From positions 588,676 through 652,675 of the forward strand of contig CATQHL010000001.1 in the NCBI GenBank assembly GCA_958295925.1: DNA of 64,000 bases. The letters are read 5' to 3'. The position numbers were made by a program, and so were the translations under genes. Shown here one piece after another: positions 41,301-48,779 of this stretch; positions within the stretch are counted from its first letter, which is position 1, and every line of letters begins with the position of its first letter. The DNA comes from an uncultured Acidimicrobiales bacterium. Its GTDB lineage: Bacteria > Actinomycetota > Acidimicrobiia > Acidimicrobiales > CATQHL01. The notes beneath the pieces are model-generated. The model was not told the DNA's origin and ran no database searches. It was given only the letters and a program-made list of their open reading frames with translations.

Positions 41301-42702
41301 CAGGCGCTTTGAAGGGGCTTCCCTGCAAGGGCCGTTCACATCGCCGCCGATGGTCGTGCTCCTACGGACGCTCCTACGGACGCGTCGGTTGCGCTTTGAA
41401 GGGGCTTCCCCGCAAGGGCCGTTCACGGCTGTCAGCGCCGGGGCGGGCGCCGACTTCTGCGGGCTGCGGCCGGACCGAACGGTGGAATGCTGGGGAGAGC
41501 GCACCAACACCGGCGGGCTACTAGCCCCTCCTGCGGGCGAGTTTGCTGCGATCAGCGTCGGGATGGAAGGCTACGCCTGCGGGCTGCGCCCCGACGGGCA
41601 GGCGGAGTGCTGGGACAGCGGCGACGGAACCGTCCGATATCAGCCACCGGAACACGAGTTCGCCTCGCTCGCGGCCGGGGCGGCCCTCGCGTGCGGCGCC
41701 CCTGCCGGAGGCGGGGTGGTTTGCTGGGGAATAGCAGACCCTGGCGAGCCTCTGCGTTTCGGCGACGGCGAATTCACGCAGATCGTCGTGGGCCTTTACC
41801 ACATATGCGGCCTGCGGTCCGACGGGACGCCTGAATGCTGGGGGGGCGGCGAATACGGGGAAGGTTCACCGCCCGACGGGAAGCTCACGGCCATCTCAGC
41901 CGGCTGGGCATCAACCTGCGGGCTGCGCCCCGACCAGACAGCCGTCTGCTGGGGCGACGACGGCTACGGCCAGTCCTCACCGCCGAAAGGCGCCTTCAGT
42001 TCCATAAGCGCGTCCAAATACTTCACCTGCGGGCTCCGCCCCGACGGGCGCGCGGAGTGCTGGGGCGGGGAAGGCACGCAATCACGGCTTCAAAGCAAAA
42101 TCGTTCCGATAAACGAGCCGTTGGCTTCGGTCAGCGCGGGCTGGGGCGGCAACCAGGAGGTCTACACAGGGATCGACAACTACCCCGAAGTGGTCCACGA
42201 CTGGGGCTACTCCTGCGGCCTGCTCACCAATGGCGCCGCCGAGTGCTGGGGCGACGACCCCTGGAATGACCCCAAAACGGCGCAGTCGCTGACCCGCCGC
42301 CCCGAGGGCGCCTTCACCCGAATAGCCGCAGGCCGTTACAACGCCTGCGGGCTGCGCCCAACCGGGGTGATCGAATGCTGGGGCAGCAGCCCCGTCGCTG
42401 CGTCACGCGGCGGAAGCAGCGACTACTACGCCGCTTCCGGAACCTACGAGGCCGCAGGGGGGGGATACACCGACCTTTCCGTCGGCGGCCGCTTCACCTG
42501 CGGCCTGCGGGCAGGCGGCGCAGTTGACTGTTGGGGCGACGACGGCTCCAGCACCCACCTCAGGGCAGGCCCCTACACCCAGGTCAGCGCAGGCTATGAA
42601 CACCAGTGCGGCCTGCTCGCAAGCAGGCAAATCGAATGCTGGGAACACCAAGAACCCGGCCAGCCGCCGCTGGTGCGGCGTTACGGGGCTGCCGCTCGGT
42701 GA
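38302..42702 (+). CDS. RCC1-repeat lipoprotein B, double length (28 repeats)
   Basis: About 1466 residues. The frame is open from ATG 38197, but ATG 38302 begins the same MVERRTALS leader as lipoprotein A and avoids a 35-residue extension before the signal peptide. The first half is close to lipoprotein A throughout (14 repeats). A Pro/Thr linker at about 40675-40800 then joins a second, more diverged set of 14 repeats with 'CGLRPDGQAECWG' units. The protein thus looks like four propellers in series. A 72-bp internal duplication (39640-39750) inserts an extra half-repeat near repeat 8. The C-terminus runs into the block that precedes the second metalloprotease copy. Confidence 0.85.
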   Translation: MVERRTALSCLLAACLLSAACAGGGAGEPEPTATTRAASPPAATTAATAPPPPAASTTTQTPGARAASTTTSPSPAPTETSPRPAPTVEEAPPPEGGSEDTGPENRTKEQDEEQNKEQGGEPGEKQDGDVAVDGFVSVSAGWDYTCGVRASGSVDCWGWGRPHDPRGRSDKAFSDAWSGAADAGDPPDGAFTTVSAGWEYACGLRPGGELECWGRNRPAYKGTPGGEFKSVSAGLEHTCGARPGDRVECWGYSSRRSGAGLPPGGEFTDIVVGLDYACGLRPTGLVECWGGAYNEAWKGGWYRVRNLGWVARPPGGEFTSIFSTGWNVVCGLRPAGEAECWTDFQMLDLEEGETPAYEPPPGEFEFILPGRISYNNMGYFCGLRPGGRPECWGKGRYNKEPGPTPEAEFTSLTFTSSGVCGILVEGGSACWNIDGNGELIITSDKDIIQLTFGYNYSCRGGDTSCSSVGGIIQLTFGYNYSCRLLASGEIECPTQQVQEQDDQGNWVDVDVNEYGQASPPEGEFVALDNSGFFSCGIRVGGALECWGLDTWGQASPPEGEFVDLAVGGGFSCGLRTTGEAECWGGHANTSKILPPEEELTTVSAGWGGNQTARRFMPDKSDFGHSCGLRPDDSVRCWGGQGLLKNFEPAGEFSSVGAGDGFACGLRPTGEVECWKFGYAIDAETEELTPAWLKTTRRGDTPPGEAFTTLTVGARHYCGLRGDGDVECLNEIGANATEAEPADTTDAEPYTVPGPYTSVSAGYEHSCAVHQNGDIHCWDENGFINQITPAATPATPAPPPPSASTKTQAPGSRAASTTASPLTTWQPESAATAAAAAIAESERTTPGFVSVSAGWGYSCGLHNDGRVECWRWRDGSEPRDWEIEQGGWSVYPEVGRQPQGSFASVSAGREYACGLRPDGQAECWGPNPAALNPPHGEFSAVSAGIEHACAIRRADGKAECWGTSGRRRGAANPPLGEFTAITTGADSACGLRPDGQAECWGRRFEGASLQGPFTSPPMVVLLRTLLRTRRLRFEGASPQGPFTAVSAGAGADFCGLRPDRTVECWGERTNTGGLLAPPAGEFAAISVGMEGYACGLRPDGQAECWDSGDGTVRYQPPEHEFASLAAGAALACGAPAGGGVVCWGIADPGEPLRFGDGEFTQIVVGLYHICGLRSDGTPECWGGGEYGEGSPPDGKLTAISAGWASTCGLRPDQTAVCWGDDGYGQSSPPKGAFSSISASKYFTCGLRPDGRAECWGGEGTQSRLQSKIVPINEPLASVSAGWGGNQEVYTGIDNYPEVVHDWGYSCGLLTNGAAECWGDDPWNDPKTAQSLTRRPEGAFTRIAAGRYNACGLRPTGVIECWGSSPVAASRGGSSDYYAASGTYEAAGGGYTDLSVGGRFTCGLRAGGAVDCWGDDGSSTHLRAGPYTQVSAGYEHQCGLLASRQIECWEHQEPGQPPLVRRYGAAAR
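39640..39750 (+). repeat. 39-bp direct repeat inside RCC1 lipoprotein B
   Basis: The segment at 39640-39678 is repeated at 39712-39750 (period 72). It codes 'IIQLTFGYNYSCR' twice, separated by 'GGDTSCSSVGG'. Lipoprotein A lacks the insertion, so this is a recent in-frame duplication at repeat 8. Confidence 0.85.
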
Positions 42703-42793
42703 GCGGTTATGGGCGGCGGGCGGGTTTCGGCGTGCGCCCTGGGTTTGGGTGTGCTAGCTTGTGGTTGAGCCCCCGATGGCGAAAGGATGTGCA
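42677..42793 (+). promoter_or_regulatory. Upstream block of the second metalloprotease copy
   Basis: It aligns with 31781-31911. The first 26 bases also code the last residues of RCC1 lipoprotein B. AAAGGA just before ATG 42794 would serve as ribosome-binding site. No reliable promoter hexamers are seen. Confidence 0.4.
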
Positions 42794-43180
42794 ATGCCAC
42801 ATGCCGCTTGGCTCATCATTAAACAGCTGATCGGCCTCCAGGAGCCGGCAAGCCAGGCCGGGTCGGCGCCTCCGGGCAGGCGCGGGGGCAAGGACCGCTC
42901 CAGGGGCGCTCACTTCAAGGGCGTCGCCCGCCGCGACCACCTACTCATGCGCCAGGGGGACGCTCGTCACAGTAGGCCTCGGCCAGCAAAGCACCAAGTC
43001 ATGCAAAATCACCACCTCCAGGATCGAGACCCAAGCCGCCACCGCTTCGTGCTCCCCCAGCGGGTCGCCCACCACCTGCCGCTACACCGAATCGGTGAGC
43101 AGGCGCCGGACGCAGGCCGCGTCCGCGTCGTGCTCCCCCAGCGGGACGCCCACCACGTGCCGCTACACCGAACTGGTTAG
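42794..43180 (+). pseudogene. Out-of-frame N-terminal remnant of the second metalloprotease copy
   Basis: From ATG 42794 the sequence aligns with the start of the first metalloprotease gene up to 'RSRGAHFKG'. It then jumps (near 42930) to what corresponds to position 32405 of the first copy, so about 360 bp coding the Arg stretch, membrane segment and first repeats are missing. The join is out of phase by one base, so the downstream repeats are read in the wrong frame until a stop at 43180. The correct downstream frame has a TGA near 42830 and cannot use this start. It is either a true frameshift or a sequencing/assembly error. Confidence 0.65.
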
Positions 43181-46151
43181 AAGCCGCCAGACGCATCCCG
43201 CGTCAGCGTCGTGCTCCCCCAGGGGGTCGCCCACCTCTTGCAGCTACCTAGTGAGGCTGTCGAGCACGGCGTCCGCGTCGTGCTCACCCCGGGGGACGCC
43301 CACCTCGTGCCGCTACACGGCGATATCAACCCGGTCGGCTTCCGTGAGCTACATACCCCCGCTGACCTTCGTGTACTCCTGCGCGTCGGGGTGGAGCCGC
43401 TCAGGCAGCACCTGCTACAAATACACCACCCGCTACGGCACCCTCACCCGCACATGCTCGCCCGGGTGGAGCCGCTCAGGCAGCACCTGCTACAAATACG
43501 CCACCCGCTACGGCACCCTCAGCTACACATGCTCGCCCGGGTGGGGACGATTCGGCGGCACCTGCTACCGCACCGTCACGAGCACAGTCACCCGCTACGG
43601 CACCCTCACCTACACCTGCCCGCCCGGGTGGAGCCTCTCAGGCAGCACCTGTTCACGCACCGTCACGAGCACCGTCACCCGCTACGGCACCCTCAGCTAC
43701 ACCTGCCCGCCCGGGTGGTCGAAGTCGGGCAGCACCTGCAGCCGAACACTCACAAGCATCTCCTACCAGACCCCCACCGCGACCAAGACATGCGCCACCG
43801 GCACCCTCGCCGGCGGGCGCTGCTACACCTACCCCGCCAAAACCAAGACCTGCCTAACCGGCTGGACCCTCACCGCAGGCTCCTGCAAACGAACACTCAC
43901 CACAACACCCACCTACACCCACACCTGCCCCGCAGGCAAAACACTCCAAGGAACCCGCTGCCACACAACCACAACCACAACAACGACAACCACCACGACC
44001 GCCGCCCCGCCCCCATCCCCGCCACCCGCAACAACCACAACGACCACAACAACGACCACAACAACGACCACGACCACGACGGCCGCCACGGCCTGCCCTG
44101 CAGGCAAATACCGCGTAAGCGCATCGGCGGGATGCGTGTCGCCTCCTCAACTGCTTTCGACCGCAGCAGCGGGGTCTTCCGGCGTGAGTGTCGCCACCGG
44201 CGACGGGGCGTTGACCATCTCCTGGGTGCTGGACAGAAATTTCCCCGCCAGGTACCAATACCGCTGGAGGAAAGCTGGGGGCACATGGACGCCGTCTATC
44301 GTTGAGGTCAACGAAGCGAACGTCACAAGCAGGTTCACAAATTTGGGGGTCGGTGCTGCCGCCAAACTGTATTCCCTTGAAATAACCGGACTGCACGGCT
44401 GCGTGAAATACGAGGTGGAGGTAAAGGCCTTCAACACCGCAGGTACGCATTTATTCACTTTGATGCCCTCCGGGAAACTGCCCTCAGGAATCCCTAAAGG
44501 AGCGCCGCTGTTCCCCAGCCGATTCAGGGTCTACGGGGAAAACGACGGCGGCGCCGATGGGGACGACAATGACGGAACGTTGTCGGTTTACTGGAACCAC
44601 CCGGAGTGCTACAGCAGCTACAATTTGAACCCGTTCACCGTTCGTTGGAGGCAGGGCGCAGCCGGCGCGTTCACATCGGCGACAGCCCCCGCGAACAGGT
44701 CATACTACGAATATGAGACAAATGTCGCCGACACCAGCCTGGCTTACAACGTATTCCTGAAAGCGGAAAACACCGAGACACCCGCCCAGAGCATTGAAGT
44801 CAATTTAGTGAACGGAGTTCCTAGAGCGGCCGCTGACCCGCCTACCACCGGCGGCTGGAAACCCTACAATCTGCCACCCTGGAAACAGGCCAGGTTCAGC
44901 AATCTGACTTGGGTCGGGGAGACTATAAGAGTATGTACCACCTCCGCCGGGTTTAGGAAAAAGATTAATGACGCCGTCACTGCTTGGAACAGGGTCCTCC
45001 CCGGAGCGTTCAGCTTCACATACAGCACGGACTTATCAGAATGCGGGGAAACAGACACGCATCAAATCAGGTTGCCGGTATCGTTTGACAGGTCGAGCGG
45101 CTACGACGTCGTAGTCATGGATCACAGGGACTGCGCCGACACCAACTTCCAGGCCATCGTTGACGTGGACACAGGGTTCGAGGACGACTGCGTCAACACA
45201 AGCTGCGCCTCCGCAAGCATAAGCCCAGAGAGGGCCGCCGCCTGCTCCGATAACGTCTGCCCAGCACAACCAGGCCAGTTTGTGCTGGGCTGTGCGCACA
45301 TCAGAAGAATTGATAGAAACTTTGCCCCTGATCTTGACATAAGTTCGGTCATACATGTGTATCAAGTCGATTTTTCTGAATCGGACAGAGTATTTGCTCA
45401 CGAAATTGGGCACATCCTCGGACTCGGGGATTACGGTTGGGGATGCCACCACGTTCCCGCAACCGACGGTTCATTATTCCTATACGGAGAGGACAAAACC
45501 GACTGGGAAACCGCAGTCCAAGACGCAACAAAAGCGAACTTTGACTGCAGATCCGAAACAATCACAAACCAGGAACACCTAGACCTAACCGCCATATACC
45601 ACCCCGCAGCATTCACCGGAACAACATTCAAAGAAGATCCTGTACCAGTAGTACCAGGTACGACTACAGCATGGCAGTATTTGCAGTTTGGCCTACCTCC
45701 CCAGGACACCCGAAACAATAGCTACTTCAATGCCTACAGATACGTGATCCTGCACAGGGCACCGCGGCCCGCTGGACAAGCTATAGCAACACAACACAAT
45801 GCGTTCAGACAGTTTTCTAAGGCTAACGGAGAACCCCTAGTATTCACCCCAACTGATGTAGCAATTATTACAAAGACCAGTACGGATTTCCAAAAGAAAT
45901 CAGGAGCAGTTGAGCTTCAATCTGTTAATTTCAACAGTGCTGCTTACGCCAATTATCGAGGGCATGAGTTTGTGGTAGTGGGCATCACCAGAGGAGACCC
46001 GAAGCGAGTCAGCCTGAATCCCGTGCTAAATCCTGCTTCAGCGTCAGGACTCGCGCATCAGGACATGAGCCTGGTGTTGGAGCCAGGGCAGGCGGCCGAG
46101 GTATGGACACTGGGGAAACCCTCCCCTGTCGCGGTGCTTCCCGCTTCCTGA
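43095..46151 (+). CDS. Second Cys-rich metalloprotease-like protein, N-terminally truncated
   Basis: The 1018-residue frame from GTG 43095 is colinear with the first copy: C-x8-C repeats, about eight C-x2-G-W-x4-G-x-T-C repeats, two poly-Thr blocks, two fibronectin-like segments, and a protease domain with HEIGHILGLGD (H769). It has no signal sequence in frame, because the deletion and frameshift at about 42930 remove it. The Met-turn region reads GSLFLYG where the first copy has SSMYSYG, so the methionine is missing. The last third (about 44900-46050) is more AT-rich and diverged. It may be a decaying copy or a donor for recombination. Confidence 0.65.
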   Translation: MSRRRTQAASASCSPSGTPTTCRYTELVRSRQTHPASASCSPRGSPTSCSYLVRLSSTASASCSPRGTPTSCRYTAISTRSASVSYIPPLTFVYSCASGWSRSGSTCYKYTTRYGTLTRTCSPGWSRSGSTCYKYATRYGTLSYTCSPGWGRFGGTCYRTVTSTVTRYGTLTYTCPPGWSLSGSTCSRTVTSTVTRYGTLSYTCPPGWSKSGSTCSRTLTSISYQTPTATKTCATGTLAGGRCYTYPAKTKTCLTGWTLTAGSCKRTLTTTPTYTHTCPAGKTLQGTRCHTTTTTTTTTTTTAAPPPSPPPATTTTTTTTTTTTTTTTTAATACPAGKYRVSASAGCVSPPQLLSTAAAGSSGVSVATGDGALTISWVLDRNFPARYQYRWRKAGGTWTPSIVEVNEANVTSRFTNLGVGAAAKLYSLEITGLHGCVKYEVEVKAFNTAGTHLFTLMPSGKLPSGIPKGAPLFPSRFRVYGENDGGADGDDNDGTLSVYWNHPECYSSYNLNPFTVRWRQGAAGAFTSATAPANRSYYEYETNVADTSLAYNVFLKAENTETPAQSIEVNLVNGVPRAAADPPTTGGWKPYNLPPWKQARFSNLTWVGETIRVCTTSAGFRKKINDAVTAWNRVLPGAFSFTYSTDLSECGETDTHQIRLPVSFDRSSGYDVVVMDHRDCADTNFQAIVDVDTGFEDDCVNTSCASASISPERAAACSDNVCPAQPGQFVLGCAHIRRIDRNFAPDLDISSVIHVYQVDFSESDRVFAHEIGHILGLGDYGWGCHHVPATDGSLFLYGEDKTDWETAVQDATKANFDCRSETITNQEHLDLTAIYHPAAFTGTTFKEDPVPVVPGTTTAWQYLQFGLPPQDTRNNSYFNAYRYVILHRAPRPAGQAIATQHNAFRQFSKANGEPLVFTPTDVAIITKTSTDFQKKSGAVELQSVNFNSAAYANYRGHEFVVVGITRGDPKRVSLNPVLNPASASGLAHQDMSLVLEPGQAAEVWTLGKPSPVAVLPAS

Positions 46152-46171
46152 TACGTATTCCAGGGGTTGCT

Positions 46172-48589
46172 TTGACGAGATTCCGAATCGCCGTATCATG
46201 TGTCGGGGTTTTGATGCTTTCCTGCGCCGGCGGCGAGGCCGCCTCGCCGCAGCCAGGCCCGCCGCCTCCGGTTAGCGCCACATCGGTGGGAAGCGTTCCG
46301 CCTGCGGGGACTACCACCACCGTTGAGGCACCCACAGCGGCCGCGGGGCAGGCTGGCCCGCCCCCCACCACCGAGGCGACGCAGGCCGCGGCGCCGCCTG
46401 CGCCCAGCACGACTACCTCCCAGGCGCCCCCAGGCGCCCCCACCGCTTCCGTGCCCCCGGCCGCCCCCACAACGACCACCACGACCACTTCCACCACCAC
46501 GACGACTACGACGACGACGGCCGTGCCGCCGGCTGTTGCTGTTGTCGAGTTTGAGGGTTTGAGTGTTTTGACTGAGGTTTCGGGTTCTGTTGACCACAAT
46601 TTGGGTAGGAGGGTTCCTTTACAGGAGACTGTGGTGCTGCGCTCCTGGCTGCGCCCGGAGGAGCGGATCGCCGTGCTTGAAGCCCCGGGGGAGGGGCTGG
46701 GCTACGTGTCGGTGAGCGCGGGTTGGAGCTACACCTGCGGACTCCTCGGAAACGGCGAAGCGGAGTGCTGGAACGTGGGCGAAACGAAAGGCAAAGACGA
46801 GGTCAACTTCATGCTCTCCCACACGCTCGGAGGCGGCTTCAACGGGCAGGCGCTCCAGGACGCGTGGGACGACTCGCCGGCTGCGGCCGAACCCCCGGGG
46901 GGGCCGTTCACAGCCGTGCAGGCGGGCTTCGAGTACGCCTGCGGCATCCGCCCCGGCGGGGCGCTGGAATGCTGGGGAAGGAACCGCATCATGCTCGAAA
47001 ACATCCCGGAGGGGGAATTCGCCTCACTCGACCTCGGCATCGAACACGCCTGCGCCATCCGCGTCGACGGCGTAGCCGAGTGCTGGGGCTGGTCAGGCCG
47101 CCGCAGAGGGGCAGCCTCACCCCCACGCGGGCAGTTCACCGACATAGCCGCCGCATTCGGCTTCGCCTGCGGCATCCGCCCCGGCGGGGCGGTGGAGTGC
47201 TGGGGAGGCGGGTTCAACAAAATGCTCGAACACACGGAAAAAGCGTCCCCGCCGGCGGGCACATTCGAATCCATCACCAACGGGAAAACCGGGGAGGCCA
47301 TCCACCTCTGCGGCCTGCGGCCAGGCGGGGAAGCCGCCTGCTGGGGCAGCTTCACCCCCACCGAGGAGCGGCCCGCCTACTACACCCCACCGCCCGGGGA
47401 GTTCACCTTCATAAGCCAGACCGACGGCGTCTACACCTGCGGGATCAGGCCCGGCGGCGAGACGGAGTGCTGGGGCCAAAGCAGATTATGGGATGAAGCC
47501 GCGCCAGCCCCTGAATTGAAGTTCGCAGCGGTCCGCCTATTCCTCGACTGGGTGTGCGGTGTCTCCGAAGAGGCGCAGCAAATCTGCTGGCACATCACCG
47601 ACAGCAGCGAACTGATCCGCTCGGAAACAAAAAACGTCAAGGACATAACTCATGCCCGCTGGCATGCCTGTAATCATCTCATCGACGGCGCCGTCTACTG
47701 CTACTTCGCCCCCTCTTACGGGGTGGACGAACAAGGCAACAAAGTCCTGGAACACGGGAACGTGTTCGGCGAGGCCTCCCCGCCCCCAGGGGCGTTCGAG
47801 GAGGTCGCAGCCGGGATCGAATTCACCTGCGGCCTCCGCGCCGAGGGCAGGGTTGAGTGCTGGGGAAGGGACAACCTGGGGCAGTCCTCCCCGCCCGGGG
47901 GCGACTTCACCGACATCAGCGTGTCCGCCGACTACGCCTGCGGGCTGCGCGCCGACGGCGGCGTGACCTGCTGGGGCGCGAGGCAGAGCCTCAGCAAAGC
48001 CGTCGCCCCCAACGACGACCTCGCGTCCGTGAGCGCAGGCTGGGGCGGACACGAACAAAGGCTCGAAACAGGCAACCTCTGGGTATACGGCGACTTCGGG
48101 TTCTCCTGCGGGCTGCGGACAAACAACACCATCAAATGCTGGGGCGACACAAGCGACTTCGCTTACCCCCTGGAGGAGGACGCCCCACCGGAAGGTGAAT
48201 TCACCCAGGTAGCGGTCGGGAAGGCGTTCGCCTGCGGCCTGCCGCCCGACGGCGTCCCCATCTGCTGGGGAAGGAACCACCTGTTCGAAAAGGAAACCTA
48301 CCTGGGCGACGTCGCATACTGGAAAGGCAGCACCGCCGGCGGGACGTTCAAGAACATCACCGCAGGCGAACTACACGCCTGCGGCCTCCGCGCAGGAGGC
48401 GAAATAGCATGCTGGGTATACAGGGAATTCAACGACGAAGGCAGACCAAGCCTCCCCTACTACCTCAACGGCCCATACACCACAATCGACTCCGGCTACA
48501 AACACGTCTGCGCAACCCACCAAAACGGCGACACCCACTGCTGGAACACCCAAGGAAACGAAACCACAATCACGCACACCACCAACTAG
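46172..48589 (+). CDS. RCC1-repeat lipoprotein C (14 repeats)
   Basis: The product is about 805 residues from TTG 46172 (MTRFRIAVSCVGVLMLSCAGG), which has AGGGG five bases upstream and lies 20 bases after the metalloprotease stop. The open frame reaches back to 46103 inside that gene. The leader ends in a lipobox-like LSC, followed by a Pro/Thr/Ala linker. A segment with unusual codon use codes 'VAVVEFEGLSVLTEVSG'. Then come 14 Cys-paired RCC1 repeats. The C-terminus 'HQNGDTHCWN...THTTN' ends at a TAG inside a 15-bp repeat array. It is nearly identical to lipoprotein D except in repeats 7-8. Confidence 0.84.
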   Translation: MTRFRIAVSCVGVLMLSCAGGEAASPQPGPPPPVSATSVGSVPPAGTTTTVEAPTAAAGQAGPPPTTEATQAAAPPAPSTTTSQAPPGAPTASVPPAAPTTTTTTTSTTTTTTTTTAVPPAVAVVEFEGLSVLTEVSGSVDHNLGRRVPLQETVVLRSWLRPEERIAVLEAPGEGLGYVSVSAGWSYTCGLLGNGEAECWNVGETKGKDEVNFMLSHTLGGGFNGQALQDAWDDSPAAAEPPGGPFTAVQAGFEYACGIRPGGALECWGRNRIMLENIPEGEFASLDLGIEHACAIRVDGVAECWGWSGRRRGAASPPRGQFTDIAAAFGFACGIRPGGAVECWGGGFNKMLEHTEKASPPAGTFESITNGKTGEAIHLCGLRPGGEAACWGSFTPTEERPAYYTPPPGEFTFISQTDGVYTCGIRPGGETECWGQSRLWDEAAPAPELKFAAVRLFLDWVCGVSEEAQQICWHITDSSELIRSETKNVKDITHARWHACNHLIDGAVYCYFAPSYGVDEQGNKVLEHGNVFGEASPPPGAFEEVAAGIEFTCGLRAEGRVECWGRDNLGQSSPPGGDFTDISVSADYACGLRADGGVTCWGARQSLSKAVAPNDDLASVSAGWGGHEQRLETGNLWVYGDFGFSCGLRTNNTIKCWGDTSDFAYPLEEDAPPEGEFTQVAVGKAFACGLPPDGVPICWGRNHLFEKETYLGDVAYWKGSTAGGTFKNITAGELHACGLRAGGEIACWVYREFNDEGRPSLPYYLNGPYTTIDSGYKHVCATHQNGDTHCWNTQGNETTITHTTN

Positions 48590-48702
48590 CCAACCACCAA
48601 CTAGCCAACCACCGGCTAGCCAACCACCAACTAGCCAACCACCGGCTAGCCAACCACCAACTAGCCAACCACCGGCTAGCCAACCACCGACTAGCCAACC
48701 AC
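48581..48702 (+). repeat. 15-bp tandem repeat, 8 units, after lipoprotein C
   Basis: CTAGC recurs every 15 bases at 48586, 48601, 48616, 48631, 48646, 48661, 48676 and 48691 in units of the type AACTAGCCAACCACC or GGCTAGCCAACCACC. The first TAG is the stop codon of lipoprotein C. Since 15 is a multiple of three, every unit carries a TAG in that same frame. Confidence 0.92.
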
Positions 48703-48779
48703 CACACCAACCATCGGCTAGCTGACCTCTTGCCGGGATCACGGGTCGCCGCGTCACGTGACGGGGCGCTCGTGTCTTC

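Noticed and set aside
48581..48702. 15-bp tandem arrays as a CRISPR array
   Set aside because: Units are contiguous with no unique spacers, too short, and no cas genes are present.
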